From: Akkermansia muciniphila
GTDB taxonomy: Bacteria; Verrucomicrobiota; Verrucomicrobiia; Verrucomicrobiales; V1-33
Assembly: GCA_945861415.1 (NCBI GenBank)
Contig: CAMAUV010000036.1
Location: 1-45,863, forward strand
DNA length: 45,863 nt
Direction: 5' to 3'
Shown here: piece by piece, positions 8,478 to 17,480 of the stretch
Layout of the letters: each line of letters starts with the position of its first letter
How positions within the stretch are numbered: position 1 is the first letter of the stretch
Translations under genes and position numbers: made by a program
The notes under the pieces: model-generated
Told to the model about the DNA's origin: nothing
Database searches by the model: none
What the model saw: only the letters and a program-made list of their open reading frames with translations

Positions 8478-9959
8478 CTATTTCCCGGCGAATGGCAGCA
8501 AGGCCGAGAGCAGGAGTGTAGCGAGGAACCCCATGATAGAAATGGCCGTCAGCAGCACGGTCCATGTGCGCAGTGTTTCCCGCTCTGTGAATCCACTGAG
8601 GCGGCTGACCACCCAAAATCCGCTGTCATTCATCCATGAGCAGCAAATAGCCCCAAAGCCGACGGCGAGGAACATGTATATGGGGTGGCAGGTCAGCGCG
8701 CCCAGCAACGGCGCAAAAAGCGCAGCCGCAGTCTGCATGGCCACGGTGGCCGATCCCTGCGCCACCCGCATTACCACCGCCACTATATAGGCAGCCACGA
8801 GGATGGGCACACCGCTGCTTTCCGCCCATGCGCCAATGCTTTGGCTGAGACCACAATGCTTGAGGATGAATCCAAAGGCCCCGCCTGCAGCAGTGATCAG
8901 GATGATGACCCCGCCTGTCTCAAGGGGCGGCCCAATGAGCTCCGTGATTTTGGAAAACGGCATCTTCTTTTGCTTCTTGAGCAGCCAGAGCGACAGCGCA
9001 GCTCCCACGATAAGAGCGACATTCTTGTTCCCAACGAACTTCACCACCTGCGCCCACCAGACGAAGGTCGCATTTTTCTTGAGCTCGGTATTCTCAAGCA
9101 TTACAAATTCCATGGCGGACGCGGCACTAATCAGCAGGATGGGAATGATCACGGGAATGATCGCCGCCATGAACGAAGGGAGTTCACTCTCCGCCTTATC
9201 CATGCTCGCCCGGACACCGGCCAGCGGTGCATTCGGATTGTCCCGCAGGGGAATTGGTGTGGTGCGGTTGAGCCACTTGATGACCCACCATGCACCGGTT
9301 GCTGGGATGAGCCCCACCACAACGCCGATCCAAATGGACAGGCCGGCGTCGATCTTGAGAATGTCGACCATGGCGAGCGGCCCGGGGTGCGGCACTGTAA
9401 GCGAGTGCGTGATAACTCCGCCCGCGCAGATGGCCATGCAGTAAAGTGTAAAGTCCCGGCCTGTGCGCAGCGCCATGCTCATGGCGATGGGCACCATGAG
9501 CATGTACATTGAATCAAAGAAAATGGGAATACTCAGAAAGTAGGTACTAACCAGCAAGGCAATACCGGCGCGCTTTTCTCCAAAGAGTGCGAGAAACCGG
9601 CGTACCACTTTGTCTGCCGCACCGCTTTGCATGAGGCACATGCCGATGATGGTCGCCATGCCGATCACAATAGCAATATTCCCCGCCGTCTCGCCAAACC
9701 CCATGACGGTGAGTTTGACCGCGTGGGTGAGTTTCCCATCACTGATGCTGCTGACCAGCTTGCCATAATCCTTATCTCCAGCAGTGGCCGCCGGATTCAG
9801 AGGCAGCGATTCCGAAAGCACCCCGGCAAGTATCCCTGCAAACACCAAAGCGAGGAAGACGTGCAGTTTCCACCATGAAATCGCAAGGATTACGAAGGCA
9901 ACGGAAATGAGGAGGACGACAAATGGCCAGTTGGAGATTTCGGCAGCGGCGATACACAT
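8478..9959 (-). CDS. GntP-family gluconate-type permease
   Basis: A polytopic membrane protein of about 493 residues with at least twelve hydrophobic segments, matching the GntP (gluconate:proton symporter) family in length and in conserved stretches such as SIPIFFDSMYMLMVP, THSLTVPHPGPLAMVD and RVAQGSATVAMQTAA. Family members import gluconate or related sugar acids; the exact substrate cannot be read here. I prefer the ATG at 9959 (MCIAAAEISNWPF) because AAGG sits five bases upstream. An ATG at 9983 and a GTG at 9995 are also in frame. No sugar-acid kinase or dehydrogenase is nearby. The gene stands alone and shares a terminator with the lipoprotein gene. Confidence 0.92.
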   Translation of the reverse strand: MCIAAAEISNWPFVVLLISVAFVILAISWWKLHVFLALVFAGILAGVLSESLPLNPAATAGDKDYGKLVSSISDGKLTHAVKLTVMGFGETAGNIAIVIGMATIIGMCLMQSGAADKVVRRFLALFGEKRAGIALLVSTYFLSIPIFFDSMYMLMVPIAMSMALRTGRDFTLYCMAICAGGVITHSLTVPHPGPLAMVDILKIDAGLSIWIGVVVGLIPATGAWWVIKWLNRTTPIPLRDNPNAPLAGVRASMDKAESELPSFMAAIIPVIIPILLISAASAMEFVMLENTELKKNATFVWWAQVVKFVGNKNVALIVGAALSLWLLKKQKKMPFSKITELIGPPLETGGVIILITAAGGAFGFILKHCGLSQSIGAWAESSGVPILVAAYIVAVVMRVAQGSATVAMQTAAALFAPLLGALTCHPIYMFLAVGFGAICCSWMNDSGFWVVSRLSGFTERETLRTWTVLLTAISIMGFLATLLLSALLPFAGK

Positions 9960-10075
9960 AGGTGCCTTGATAGAGAGTCCCATCACTGGCCACAAACAAA
10001 AAAGTGCGGATTTCCCTTACTCTCGCGCTTACCCCGAAAAATAAGGCGAATGAAATCAGAAGCACGTGAACCAAA

Positions 10076-10711
10076 CTACACCAGAGAGCAGAGGCAGGGC
10101 CATGACAAACCATGCGCAGGGTAGCCTTCACTCTGTTTACAGTCGAAGGTGAGAAGCCCGTGCCAAGAACGGAACATGAAGAGTGCCGCGGCAAAGCACG
10201 TTACTCCCAACACAGCCGCCAGCATGTGATCCAGCATAGGCTCCCGCACGCCATTTAGAATTAAGATCACCCGCCTCGGGGCAAACTACCCGGCCAGTTG
10301 ACATTGAATCGTGGCCGCTAGACTGCACAGCGCGAAAGCGATTATGAGATGCCCCCGGACTGTGAATTTGAACGCATGGATAGCCGCCGCCGGTGCCTCC
10401 CGCTCGTCCTCGTTTCGCATTGTGAGGTTGGTGCCGTGGAATCATCATGATTATATACCCTGAGCCTTTCTTGCGGTAGCCTCTGCCTCGTGGAGTTCGA
10501 TCCCGCGGCTCGGCCCGGAGATATTGCGCTAGTTGAGGCACGCGAAACCCGGGACCAAGACGGCAAGGACTACCAGCAAAGCGGCCAATATCATCCAAGG
10601 CACTCGCTGGGGCCGGAGGTCTGCGGGGGAGCGTAGCCCGAGCAACATCTACTTTCTGGATGCTAGGACAGGATCGCGGCCCTTGGGAGGAGGTAAATTT
10701 GGCCCCGTCAT
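10076..10711 (-). pseudogene. Decayed membrane-protein gene(s) in one broken frame
   Basis: One minus-strand frame reads protein-like sequence across 636 bases but is broken by stops at 10649-10651, 10529-10531, 10451-10453 and beyond. The pieces are MTGPNLPPPKGRDPVLASRK, then a segment with a hydrophobic helix (WMILAALLVVLAVLVPGF), then MRNEDEREAPAAAI with a second helix (LIIAFALCSLAATI), then a third (MLAAVLGVTCFAAALFMF). Three membrane segments kept in one frame suggest a decayed gene or several tiny ORFs. No family is recognised. Outside this stretch, 9960-10075 and 10712-10920 hold nothing I can support. Confidence 0.3.
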
Positions 10712-10920
10712 ACCGCAGGTGAGGCACGCAGTGGCGCTTTATCAAGATTTTTGAGATCCCCGCAGCCAAGACGAACGAACGGAACCTACGCAACTACCCC
10801 TGCAGACTTTGAGACCACCGCTCGCTCCGGTAAGGGATATAGATGGTCCGTTTAACGGGGTTGAGGAGACCCATGCTTTCTCACTCATGTGCGCTTGGCA
10901 GAGGTAGGGAATGACGCATT

Positions 10921-12501
10921 ATGGCCAACGTGAAATACCTCCTATTCCTTCTCCCCGTTGCGCTGCTGCATGCGCAGGTTCCTTTGCCACCCACTCTCGT
11001 GCGGGAGGGGTTTGATTTTCGCCAAGCCACGGTGGTGCTCTACAATGAGAACAACTCCGATTCAGTTGATCTGGCGAATTATTATGCTAAAAAGAGAGGC
11101 ATCCCTAGGGGTAACCTAGTGGGCGTGAAAACGTCAAAAAATGAAATCATCGCCCGCGAGGACTTTGAGGAGCAGATCGAGAAGCCGCTGCGTGCGGCAT
11201 TTGATAAACGGAAGTGGTGGGAGAAGGCGAGCGTGCCCAAGGAAGGACTGCTCGCGACCAAAACGGTGATGCGGGTGATTGCCATTATTCAGGGAATCCC
11301 CCTGGCGATCGGAGAGAAGTCCCACGGCAAAGACGCCGCAGGGAATGAAATTAATCCTGCGCAGGGGCAGAGCAATGCGGCGAGCGTAGACTCGGAACTG
11401 ACGATGCTGGGAGTGCTGGAGCACGGGATTAACGGACATGTGCCAAACCCTAACTTCAACTCGCTGAAGCCGTTTCAGGAGTCGGGAATGATTCCTTTCT
11501 ATTTGGTGGGAAGAATCGACGGCCCTGACGTGGCGACGGCGAAACGGTTGGTGGACGATGCCATTGAGACCGAGAAGTATGGGCTTTATGGCAAGGCATA
11601 TGTGGACCTCGCCCAGAAGACACAAGACGGTTACAAATTGGGGGAGGACGCTCTCATCACGGCAGCCCGCGTATTGGAGACGCGGGGGATGCCGGTAGTA
11701 ATGGACACATGGGAGCCAACGCTGGTGCAAAACTATCCACTACATGACTGCGCTTTTTACCTCGGGTGGTACACAGAAAATGCAGACGGCCCGTTTTTGA
11801 ATCCGGCCTTTCGCTTCCGTCGCGGAGCGGTAGCCTGCCATATTCAATCCTTCAGTGCCGCAACGCTGAGATCGACGACGAAGAACTGGTGCGGACCGCT
11901 GGTGGCGAAGGGTGCATGCGCGACACTGGGGAATGTATTTGAACCGTATTTGCACCTGTGCGCGAGCTTTGATATCTTCACGGACCGCCTATTCATGGGG
12001 TTCAATCTGGCGGAGGCCGCGTGGGCTTCAACGCGCGGACTCTCGTGGATGAATGTGGTGCTGGGAGATCCGCTCTACCGTCCTTTTGCAGCACCGCCCG
12101 GCGGCGGGAATCGAAAAGTGGATGCCGACTACAAGGCGATCCGCCTCGCGATGCAAACGTGGGGCAAGCCGGAGCAGAAGGAGGACCTGATGAAAAATCT
12201 GGAGCGGGCGGCCGCGAATTTAAAGAGCGCAGCGGTTTACCAATTCATGGGACTCCATGCCCAGGCGTTTGACACCAAAACTTTCAAGGCGGCGAAGCCA
12301 TGGCTGGACCTCGCGGAGCCTATGACCAAGGATGCGACAGACAAAGCGCTGGTTGTTTTCCTAAAAGCGGACGCGCTGCGACGGGACGGGGATTTAGAAG
12401 CGGCAGCAAAGTTGCTGGGTGCGTTCGCAGAGAACAGTCCCGCGGCCCCGGAGTCGGTCGCGGCGCGGGCACTGATGCAACAGATCAAAGGTTCAAGGTA
12501 A
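10921..12501 (+). CDS. TIGR03790-family secreted protein
   Basis: A 526-residue protein with a Sec-type signal peptide (MANVKYLLFLLPVALLHAQ, cleavage near 19). The opening ATVVLYNENNSDSVDLANYYAKKRGIP, the RVIAIIQGIPLAI stretch and the later GMPVVMDTWEP match the uncharacterised TIGR03790 family. From memory, that family occurs sporadically in Verrucomicrobia, Planctomycetes, Acidobacteria and some Proteobacteria, mostly in genomes carrying exosortase (PEP-CTERM sorting). Its biochemical role is unknown. The C-terminal third (from about residue 400) is helical and repeat-like, perhaps TPR-type. The start was taken at the first Met of the signal peptide. The gene stops three bases before the DUF2851 gene, so the two are almost surely cotranscribed. 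Confidence 0.85.
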   Translation: MANVKYLLFLLPVALLHAQVPLPPTLVREGFDFRQATVVLYNENNSDSVDLANYYAKKRGIPRGNLVGVKTSKNEIIAREDFEEQIEKPLRAAFDKRKWWEKASVPKEGLLATKTVMRVIAIIQGIPLAIGEKSHGKDAAGNEINPAQGQSNAASVDSELTMLGVLEHGINGHVPNPNFNSLKPFQESGMIPFYLVGRIDGPDVATAKRLVDDAIETEKYGLYGKAYVDLAQKTQDGYKLGEDALITAARVLETRGMPVVMDTWEPTLVQNYPLHDCAFYLGWYTENADGPFLNPAFRFRRGAVACHIQSFSAATLRSTTKNWCGPLVAKGACATLGNVFEPYLHLCASFDIFTDRLFMGFNLAEAAWASTRGLSWMNVVLGDPLYRPFAAPPGGGNRKVDADYKAIRLAMQTWGKPEQKEDLMKNLERAAANLKSAAVYQFMGLHAQAFDTKTFKAAKPWLDLAEPMTKDATDKALVVFLKADALRRDGDLEAAAKLLGAFAENSPAAPESVAARALMQQIKGSR

Positions 12502-12504
12502 CCG

Positions 12505-13905
12505 ATGCGGCCTGACATTTCATGGTCTGACGCCGCGCGGCGATATGCAGCTTTTGTGGAAGCTTCCTCAAGCCCACGTCTGCGAGAAGGGGAGTTGTTC
12601 CCGGACGAGAGGCCGCCGGCGGACGAACTGGAGTGGCAGAGCCGGTGGTTTTCCGGCGACTTCGGGCGTGAAATGACCAGCGTGGACGGCCGGTCCTTGC
12701 AGGTGCTGGATTTTGGCTGGTGGAATCATGGCGCGGGACCGGATTTTCGGGATTGTGTCGTCGAAATTGACGGCACGGCGCAACGCGGAAGCATTGAACT
12801 GGATACCTGCCTACAGGACTGGGACGTTCACGGGCATGGGCTAAATCCCGCGTTCGAAGACACGGTGCTCCATTTGTTTTTGTATAGGCGAAGCGGTGAG
12901 TTTTTCACGCGGACTTCCACCAACCGTTGCGTGCCCCAAGTGATGCTGGATGCGAAATGCCGCTCCGCTGGCACAACAGGGCTGGTGGTCCCTGCCCATC
13001 CGGGGCGCTGCGTGCGCACGCTCACCGAACTCCCCCCTGAGCGTCTCAGGGCGTTGATGCAGGATGCCGCCCGCTACCGGCTCGAGCGCAAAGGCCAACG
13101 GTGGCGGCGCGTGGCGGGCATCCACGGGACTGATCAGGCGATATATCTAGGAATCGCCGAAGCCTTGGGTTACAGCCGGAACAAACTGCCCATGAGTGTG
13201 CTGGCCCAGCGCCTCCCGCATAAGTATCTACGGACGCGGCCGAAAGATGCCGAAGCGCTGCTCTTTGGCGTGGCAGGATTTTTGGACGGCCGGGAAGCGG
13301 ACCACGGGGATGAAGCCACCCGCACATGGTTGCGCGGACTGTGGAAGAGCTGGTGGAAATACCGCACAGAGTTTTCCCCCGCTGAGCCTAGCCGGCCGAT
13401 CGTTTGGACGCTCAGCGGCACGCGCCCAGTGAATCATCCGCAGCGCCGCATCGCCGCTATGTGGCAGATCGTGCAGCACTGGAAAGAACTGCGGCGCCAG
13501 TTGGAGCCAGCGGTTTTTGACGCTCGGACGCTCACGGCCATGCTGGGGGAACTGGGTCACCCCTACTGGAGCCGCCATTACACGCTGCGAGCTAAACCAT
13601 CCGCCGCCCCGTTGGCCCTGTTGGGGGCCCAGCGAATCCGCGATATTATGGCCAACCTCGTCTATCCGCTGCTCATCCCGGAAAGGGAGGACCTATGGAA
13701 TGGCTATACTAGGCTTGCCGCCACGGGTGAGAGCACCCGCGGCAATGTGGCGGCCATCCGCCTTCTTGGCAGCACAGCCGCAGCCGCCCCGCACTCAGGC
13801 AAACTCTGGCAGCAGCAGGCGCTGCTCCAAATCTATGAGGATTTTTGCCTCGCTGATGTAAAAGGCTGCAAATCATGTCCATTTCCGGAACAGGCGCTGA
13901 CCTAA
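12505..13905 (+). CDS. DUF2851 family protein
   Basis: A 466-residue cytoplasmic protein without signal or membrane segments. The N-terminal core WWNHGAGPDFRDC, GSIELD and DWDVHGHGLNPAFEDTVLHL matches DUF2851, whose conserved acidic and His residues look like a metal-dependent active site, perhaps nuclease-like (inference only). Near the C-terminus the Cys cluster C-x6-C-x2-C in FCLADVKGCKSCPFPE could bind metal, as in many family members. AAGG lies seven bases before the ATG, overlapping the end of the preceding gene, and the intergenic gap is three bases. Function is unknown, and the operon partner (TIGR03790) gives no firm clue. Confidence 0.88.
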   Translation: MRPDISWSDAARRYAAFVEASSSPRLREGELFPDERPPADELEWQSRWFSGDFGREMTSVDGRSLQVLDFGWWNHGAGPDFRDCVVEIDGTAQRGSIELDTCLQDWDVHGHGLNPAFEDTVLHLFLYRRSGEFFTRTSTNRCVPQVMLDAKCRSAGTTGLVVPAHPGRCVRTLTELPPERLRALMQDAARYRLERKGQRWRRVAGIHGTDQAIYLGIAEALGYSRNKLPMSVLAQRLPHKYLRTRPKDAEALLFGVAGFLDGREADHGDEATRTWLRGLWKSWWKYRTEFSPAEPSRPIVWTLSGTRPVNHPQRRIAAMWQIVQHWKELRRQLEPAVFDARTLTAMLGELGHPYWSRHYTLRAKPSAAPLALLGAQRIRDIMANLVYPLLIPEREDLWNGYTRLAATGESTRGNVAAIRLLGSTAAAAPHSGKLWQQQALLQIYEDFCLADVKGCKSCPFPEQALT

Positions 13906-14259
13906 ACCCTCATTGGGACCTTCTTTGCAGCGTGCCGTCAATCGGCGACAGACAGCCGCAGGAAAGAGCGGTTAGCCGAAATGGAAGGGGGAACAGTTCA
14001 TGGCAAGAAATTTAATCCCGGGCCGCCGGAGAACCGAATCGCTTATGGGATGAGGGAGTGTATCAGAGTTGGTGATTGAGAGATCGTCAGTTCTGCTTTC
14101 CGGATTTCCCTGAATAGGCTGGGCAAATTTTGGCGGATTTCCCGCGGCTCCCCGATTTTGATCAGAACCGGGCCAAAAACATTTTTACGACCATACCGCC
14201 ACCCGGTGCAAAACGGGCGTGACATTTTGGTGATTCCGCTAAAATGGAGGGCATATAAA
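13906..14259. other. Intergenic region upstream of vWA membrane gene
   Basis: About 350 bases without a supported gene. Short frames on both strands are low in protein-like character. The region probably holds the terminator of the DUF2851 operon and the promoter of the next gene, but I could not point to clear sites other than the GGAGG ribosome binding site at 14245. Confidence 0.4.
14245..14249 (+). promoter_or_regulatory. Ribosome binding site deciding the start at 14260
   Basis: GGAGG lies ten bases before the ATG at 14260. It is one of the few clear Shine-Dalgarno sites in the window and fixes the start of the vWA/GATase-like protein, although the frame is open about 100 bases further upstream. 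Confidence 0.7.
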
Positions 14260-17200
14260 ATGCCTACTGACAAATCACCGCGCCCCGACCTGCTTGGCTC
14301 TGATGTGCACACGACTATACTGTGGATTCTTGCAGCGGCACTGATCACAGGTTGGGTCATCGCGCATTTTCTTTCGCGGCGGCTGTTGAGAACGCGGCCC
14401 CTACAGCTTGCCGGGTTTTCTGTGCGCACGGTGCTGGGCACGGCGGCGCTCTGGGCACTATGGCAGGCGGTGGCGCGGCATTTGGTGCTGGAAACGTCGT
14501 GGTCGTTGACGGTGTCGGGACTCATCGGGGCGTTTGCTATCGAAGTCATCATAGGGCTTTATCAGTTGGAGAAGAAGATCGTTAAGCCCACCACAGGGCG
14601 CTGGCTGCTGGGACTGCGGTTGCTTCTCACGGCCTGCGTGCTCATCATTCTGATCCAACCGGTGTTCGCGCGTAATGAAACTCGGCGGGTGGAACGGAAC
14701 GTGATCGTGCTGGTGGATGACAGCGCATCAATGCAGATCGCTGACAAGGACATGCCGGTGGTGGAAAAACTAGCGCTGGCGGAGTTTGAGGGCATCCAGG
14801 TGTTGAAGGATCGGCCTGCCCTTCCCCGGCTATTCACGGAGGCGAAGCTCATGGCGGCGGCATTTGAGGGGATGGTGGAGAAATTCAAACTCTCCGACGA
14901 AGCCACGGGGGATGAGGTAAAGGAATTTATCGCCGCGAGGACCGCGGAGACCGACAAATTGGAGCAGATAGGCAACGCTTGGTCGGAATCCGTCGCGCAG
15001 GCGATGGACGAAAACCGCAAGGAGCAGCGCGATCTGCCGGATGACATGAATCGTCTGCGCAATGAAGTGAAGAAGCGATTCCTCCTGAACTTCCGCGAGA
15101 GCTTGAAAGAGTTTCGCAACGGCCTCTCCCGCGTAGATGCCCGGCAGGTGCGTTCCGGAGCCCGGGACGCGGCGCTCTATTTGCAGCGCGGCATGGAACT
15201 GGCCGCGCCTTACCTAGAAGCGGTGGAGCAGAAGTTTTACGACTCGCTGCCGACGGATGCACGCAAGCAAATTGATGCCGTCGCGGCGCGTCCGAGGGCG
15301 GAGATTGCGCAGCAGATTCTCACTAGGCAACTGGGGGACTCCAAATCGCTGGTGGATCAGATCGCTGAAAAATACACACTGCGACACATGCGCTTCGGGA
15401 AGAAGGCGGCGGAAACCGACCGGGTGGATGGGCCGCAGGGCGATGAGGATTTCCGGAGCCGCACGGACATGACCGGGGCTTTGCAGCGGATTCGCGAAAG
15501 TTATGAGGGCGACAGTCTGGCAGGCGTGGTGGTGCTTTCAGATTTCCGGCACAATGGCCGCACGCCACCCGACGATCAGGCGCGCGCCATCGGATTGCAG
15601 GGCGCTAAGATCACTCCACTGCTTGCGGGCAGCACGCGAGGAACGAAGGACGTGGCTATTATCAACGTAGGCAGCCCACAGAGCATTTTCCTCGGTGACC
15701 GCGTGCGCATCAAAGCAGACCTCAAAGCCGAGGGGCTGCGCGGCAAGGAATTGAACGTCAAACTGCTCAACGGCGACAAGGTCATTCACGAGGAAAAGAT
15801 CGCGGTGCCTGACAATGACCTGCGCACCACGCTGCGGCTTTCGCATCAACCAACGGAGAAAGGCATAACCAGCTACAGCGTGAAGATCGAACCGGTGGAT
15901 GGCGAGCTTTTCGCCAACAATAACGAGTGGAACTTCGATGTGGCCGTGAGCGACGACCGCACCAACGTGCTGCTCGTGGACGACCATCCGCGTTGGGAAT
16001 TCCGCTACCTGCGCAACCTCTTCGACAGTCGCGACAAGTCCGTGCACCTCCAATACGTGCTGCTGCATCCCGACACGCTGGCCGGTAGCGATGCGCTGCA
16101 GGACATTCCCGCGAGCGCCTCTCGGAAGTTCGGCGAAAGCGAAGCCACACGCCTGCCGTCTTCGGCGGAAGAGTGGCGGAAGTTCGATGTCATCATCCTC
16201 GGCGACCTGCCGCCGGGCGTTCTGGGTGAAGCGACATGGAAGACCATTCGCGACTGCGTGGATCAGCGCGGTGCCATGCTCGTGCTCATCGCGGGCCCGA
16301 AGCACATGCCGCACGCCTTCAGCAACGAAACGGCACGCGGCCTTATCCCGGTGGAGTATGAGCAGCGTCAAGAACCCTACCATGAAGGGCCGGAGAAAGC
16401 CTATCGCATGATGCTCACCGCTGCTGGGCGCATGAGCCCCATCTTTATTCAGAGCGACAGCGGCATCGAAAACGCCCGCATTTGGGAAGAAGTGCCGCCG
16501 CTGCGCTGGCGACATCCGGTCAAAGGCATCCGCAAGGGCGCGGAAGTCCTCGCGTGGGCTAAGGAACTGCCCGTGGACCAGTTCGGCGAACCCATCGAAG
16601 ACCGCAGCGAGTCCGCCTTCACCGGCGATCCTGCCACAGCCCTCACTAAGCAGCGCGAGGCGGAGGAAAAGAACGCGTTGTTTGTCGTTTCGCAAAACGG
16701 CCTCGGCAAAGTGGCCATGCTCAACTTCGACCACACATGGCGCTTCCGCTACGGCGTGGGCGACACCATTCACCACAAGTTCTGGGGCCAGCTCATGCGC
16801 TGGGGCGCGGGCGAAAACCTCGCCGCGGGGACGCAGTTTGTGCGGCTCGGTACGCGCCAGCTCAACTACGAGCCCGGGCAGAAAGTCCGCGTCATGGCCC
16901 GGCTCATTGACGAAACCTTCCGCCCCGTCGCGGACGGCGACGCCGCCATCACCGTCTATCGCGACGGCCAAGTGGTGCTCAAAAAGGCCCTCACCTACCA
17001 AGCCGAGTCCAACGGCATGTATGAAACGGAGTTCGAGTCCCTCACTGAACCCGGCATATACCGTATTGAACTCACCGGTAGCGATGTGGAGAAGCTGCTG
17101 GCCAAAGAGGGCGCGACGACCGTGGACCAAAAGCTCACGATCGCCAGCGGTGGCAACCCCGTGGAACTCGGCGAAATTAGCGTGGACCCGGAACTCGCCG

Positions 17201-17400
17201 CTCGCGTCGCCTCTCTGAGTGGCGGCATGGTCGCCAAACCGGATGAAGTCGCCAAAATCCTGCCCCTCTTCGGAGCCGCTACAAAAGACGTAATGGAGCG
17301 CAAAGAGACGACGCTCTGGGACAACTGGATCATCCTCGCCATCGCCCTCACCGCCGCCACCGCGGAGTGGATCATCCGCCGGAGGGGAGGGCTAGTATAA
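14260..17400 (+). CDS. Large membrane protein with vWA-like and GATase-like domains
   Basis: A 1046-residue protein. Residues 18-136 hold about four membrane helices. A von Willebrand A-type start follows at 146-160 (NVIVLVDDSASMQI), with the metal-site motif D153-x-S155-x-S157. A long helical insertion (about 170-400) separates this from the rest of the vWA-like fold (GVVVLSDFRHNGRTPP, near 430). Then come beta-rich segments, a class I glutamine-amidotransferase-like domain (NVLLVDDHPRWEFRYLRNLF from about 568; DVIILGDLPPG near 642) and a final helix near 1022-1040. This order resembles the large vWA/amidotransferase-like membrane proteins (COG5426-like) of Planctomycetes and Verrucomicrobia, often near MoxR ATPase and DUF58 genes; neither is in this window. 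No catalytic Cys-His pair is evident in the GATase-like part. It lies 80 bases from the next gene, likely the same operon. Confidence 0.8.
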   Translation: MPTDKSPRPDLLGSDVHTTILWILAAALITGWVIAHFLSRRLLRTRPLQLAGFSVRTVLGTAALWALWQAVARHLVLETSWSLTVSGLIGAFAIEVIIGLYQLEKKIVKPTTGRWLLGLRLLLTACVLIILIQPVFARNETRRVERNVIVLVDDSASMQIADKDMPVVEKLALAEFEGIQVLKDRPALPRLFTEAKLMAAAFEGMVEKFKLSDEATGDEVKEFIAARTAETDKLEQIGNAWSESVAQAMDENRKEQRDLPDDMNRLRNEVKKRFLLNFRESLKEFRNGLSRVDARQVRSGARDAALYLQRGMELAAPYLEAVEQKFYDSLPTDARKQIDAVAARPRAEIAQQILTRQLGDSKSLVDQIAEKYTLRHMRFGKKAAETDRVDGPQGDEDFRSRTDMTGALQRIRESYEGDSLAGVVVLSDFRHNGRTPPDDQARAIGLQGAKITPLLAGSTRGTKDVAIINVGSPQSIFLGDRVRIKADLKAEGLRGKELNVKLLNGDKVIHEEKIAVPDNDLRTTLRLSHQPTEKGITSYSVKIEPVDGELFANNNEWNFDVAVSDDRTNVLLVDDHPRWEFRYLRNLFDSRDKSVHLQYVLLHPDTLAGSDALQDIPASASRKFGESEATRLPSSAEEWRKFDVIILGDLPPGVLGEATWKTIRDCVDQRGAMLVLIAGPKHMPHAFSNETARGLIPVEYEQRQEPYHEGPEKAYRMMLTAAGRMSPIFIQSDSGIENARIWEEVPPLRWRHPVKGIRKGAEVLAWAKELPVDQFGEPIEDRSESAFTGDPATALTKQREAEEKNALFVVSQNGLGKVAMLNFDHTWRFRYGVGDTIHHKFWGQLMRWGAGENLAAGTQFVRLGTRQLNYEPGQKVRVMARLIDETFRPVADGDAAITVYRDGQVVLKKALTYQAESNGMYETEFESLTEPGIYRIELTGSDVEKLLAKEGATTVDQKLTIASGGNPVELGEISVDPELAARVASLSGGMVAKPDEVAKILPLFGAATKDVMERKETTLWDNWIILAIALTAATAEWIIRRRGGLV

Positions 17401-17480
17401 TTTCGCTCGCAGTCACCACTTTCATTTTGCATATTCCAGCAACTTTTCGGGCAGGCCGCCCGTGCTACTGAATCACCGCC

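Noticed and set aside
8685..9512. 275-codon + strand frame inside the permease
   Set aside because: Antisense shadow of a clear GntP-family gene.
10921..12501. PEP-CTERM sorting signal near the TIGR03790 gene
   Set aside because: No Pro-Glu-Pro plus helix plus basic tail was found at any protein C-terminus in the window.
15538..17130. 530-codon open frame on the minus strand
   Set aside because: It is antisense to the vWA/GATase gene, has no domain-like sequence, and its length follows from the codon bias of the gene opposite.
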